Positions 61,998 through 64,000 of a DNA stretch of 64,000 bases are shown here, piece after piece. This stretch comes from Apostichopus japonicus (taxonomy: Eukaryota > Echinodermata > Holothuroidea > Aspidochirotida > Stichopodidae). The notes below the pieces were generated by a model. That model made no database searches. It had not been told where the DNA came from and saw only the letters and a list, made by a program, of their open reading frames with translations. The DNA lies in NCBI RefSeq assembly GCF_037975245.1, contig NC_092569.1:24971168-25035167 (forward strand), given 5' to 3'. The translations under genes and the position numbers were made by a program. Position 1 is the stretch's first letter. The number at the start of each line of letters is the position of its first letter.

Positions 61998-64000
61998 ATG
62001 CAGGCACCCGCTGTAAAAGATCGGCAAAAGACGCCACCACCGGGGTTCGAACCGGCGATGCAAAAGAGAGTCTCGCTCATCAGCTCTTACAGTGCGCCAA
62101 GCCATCGCGCCACTGTATGGACTGAGATATTAGGCCGATTAACTAATACTTACAGCTCCCTATGCAGGCACCCGCTGTAAAAGATCGGCAAAAGACGCCA
62201 CCACCGGGGTTCGAACCGGCGATGCAAAAGAGAGCCTCGCTCATCAGCTCTTACAGTGCGCCAAGCCATCGCGCCACTGTATGGACTGAGATATTAGGCC
62301 GATTAACTAATACTTACAGCTCCCTATGCAGGCACCCGCTGTAAAAGATCGGCAAAAGACGCCACCACCGGGGTTCGAACCGGCGATGCAAAAGAGAGCC
62401 TCGCTCATCAGCTCTTACAGTGCGCCAAGCCATCGCGCCACTGTATGGACTGAGATATTAGGCCGATTAACTAATACTTACAGCTCCCTATGCAGGCACC
62501 CGCTGTAAAAGATCGGCAAAAGACGCCACCACCGGGGTTCGAACCGGCGATGCAAAAGAGAGTCTCGCTCATCAGCTCTTACAGTGCGCCAAGCCATCGC
62601 GCCACTGTATGGACTGAGATATTAGGCCGATTAACTAATACTTACAGCTCCCTATGCAGGCACCCGCTGTAAAAGATCGGCAAAAGACGCCACCACCGGG
62701 GTTCGAACCGGCGATGCAAAAGAGAGTCTCGCTCATCAGCTCTTACAGTGCGCCAAGCCATCGCGCCACTGTATGGACTGAGATATTAGGCCGATTAACT
62801 AATACTTACAGCTCCCTATGCAGGCACCCGCTGTAAAAGATCGGCAAAAGACGCCACCACCGGGGTTCGAACCGGCGATGCAAAAGAGAGCCTCGCTCAT
62901 CAGCTCTTACAGTGCGCCAAGCCATCGCGCCACTGTATGGACTGAGATATTAGGCCGATTAACTAATACTTACAGCTCCCTATGCAGGCACCCGCTGTAA
63001 AAGATCGGCAAAAGACGCCACCACCGGGGTTCGAACCGGCGATGCAAAAGAGAGCCTCGCTCATCAGCTCTTACAGTGCGCCAAGCCATCGCGCCACTGT
63101 ATGGACTGAGATATTAGGCCGATTAACTAATACTTACAGCTCCCTATGCAGGCACCCGCTGTAAAAGATCGGCAAAAGACGCCACCACCGGGGTTCGAAC
63201 CGGCGATGCAAAAGAGAGTCTCGCTCATCAGCTCTTACAGTGCGCCAAGCCATCGCGCCACTGTATGGACTGAGATATTAGGCCGATTAACTAATACTTA
63301 CAGCTCCCTATGCAGGCACCCGCTGTAAAAGATCGGCAAAAGACGCCACCACCGGGGTTCGAACCGGCGATGCAAAAGAGAGCCTCGCTCATCAGCTCTT
63401 ACAGTGCGCCAAGCCATCGCGCCACTGTATGGACTGAGATATTAGGCCGATTAACTAATACTTACAGCTCCCTATGCAGGCACCCGCTGTAAAAGATCGG
63501 CAAAAGACGCCACCACCGGGGTTCGAACCGGCGATGCAAAAGAGAGTCTCGCTCATCAGCTCTTACAGTGCGCCAAGCCATCGCGCCACTGTATGGACTG
63601 AGATATTAGGCCGATTAACTAATACTTACAGCTCCCTATGCAGGCACCCGCTGTAAAAGATAGGCAAAAGACGCCACCACCGGGGTTCGAACCGGCGATG
63701 CAAAAGAGAGTCTCGCTCATCAGCTCTTACAGTGCGCCAAGCCATCGCGCCACTGTATGGACTGAGATATTAGGCCGATTAACTAATACTTACAGCTCCA
63801 GATGCAGGCACCCGCTGTAAAAGATCGGCAAAAGACGCCACCACCGGGGTTCGAACCGGCGATGCAAAAGAGAGCCTCGCTCATCAGCTCTTACAGTGCG
63901 CCAAGCCATCGCGCCACTGTATGGACTGAGATATTAGGCCGATTAACTAATACTTACAGCTCCCTATGCAGGCACCCGCTGTAAAAGATCGGCAAAAGAC

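Larger units (their letters stand above)
29343..64000. repeat. Right satellite array, 164-bp tRNA-like unit (about 210 units)
   Basis: This is the continuation of the same 164-bp array beyond the LINE, with the same orientation and phase. Removing the 3,642-bp insertion and one 10-bp duplication restores an uninterrupted unit. The stretch holds about 210 full units plus two 56-bp partial units (at 43845 and 53577), and it continues past the window end. Diagnostic variants include GCTGTAA to GCTCTAA (five adjacent units from about 34826), GGCCG to AGCCG in the spacer, AAGATCGG to AAGGTCGG, and CACCCGCT to CACCTGCT. Many recur in the same order about 9.7 kb apart, showing a large tandem duplication. 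No genes other than satellite are visible. Confidence 0.98.

Overview
The window is almost entirely one eukaryotic satellite array. A 164-bp unit is repeated head to tail from base 1 to 25700 and again from 29343 to 64000, in the same orientation and in register. That makes about 367 full units, and the array runs off both ends of the window. The unit is about 54% G+C and carries 12 CpGs. Read on the minus strand it looks like a degenerate tRNA gene or the head of a tRNA-derived SINE: a box-A-like element (10 of 11 consensus positions), a perfect box B within a T-arm-like hairpin, and a T4 run downstream. It is not a functional tRNA gene, because I find no acceptor stem and no convincing anticodon arm. 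Each unit also contains a 60-codon plus-strand ORF. I treat it as non-coding because 164 is not a multiple of 3 and the ORF is simply the antisense of the tRNA-like segment.

The array is interrupted once, at 25701-29342, by a minus-strand non-LTR retrotransposon (LINE) of 3,642 bp flanked by a 10-bp target-site duplication. It is 5'-truncated. It keeps the last part of an APE-type endonuclease, a complete-looking reverse transcriptase, a C-terminal CCHC zinc knuckle, a 3' UTR with a terminal hairpin, AATAAA and a poly(A) tail. RT motifs place it in the L1/Tx1 group, most like the Tx1 clade. Its 1,102-codon frame is open and borrows its first five codons, ATG included, from the satellite. It sits exactly in the box-A/D-loop part of a unit, at a target with no T-rich priming sequence.

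Larger-scale structure is visible from variant units. On the left, a roughly 4.76-kb (29-unit) block starting near 5099 is repeated from 9855, with a shortened third copy from 14283. On the right, a 9.7-kb block (about 43026-52757) is tandemly duplicated at 52758-61997. Both copies carry the same 56-bp partial-unit scar and the same nested 1,040-bp duplication. Units just left of the LINE (22318-25690) are almost invariant, while 19.0-21.8 kb is rich in private substitutions.

The organism is most likely an animal, probably an invertebrate: Tx1-like LINEs and tRNA-like satellites fit this, but the sequence does not identify the species. There is no host protein gene, operon, CRISPR array or bacterial feature. 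The only protein-coding feature is the LINE reading frame. Whether the satellite is transcribed is an open question that the sequence raises but cannot settle.
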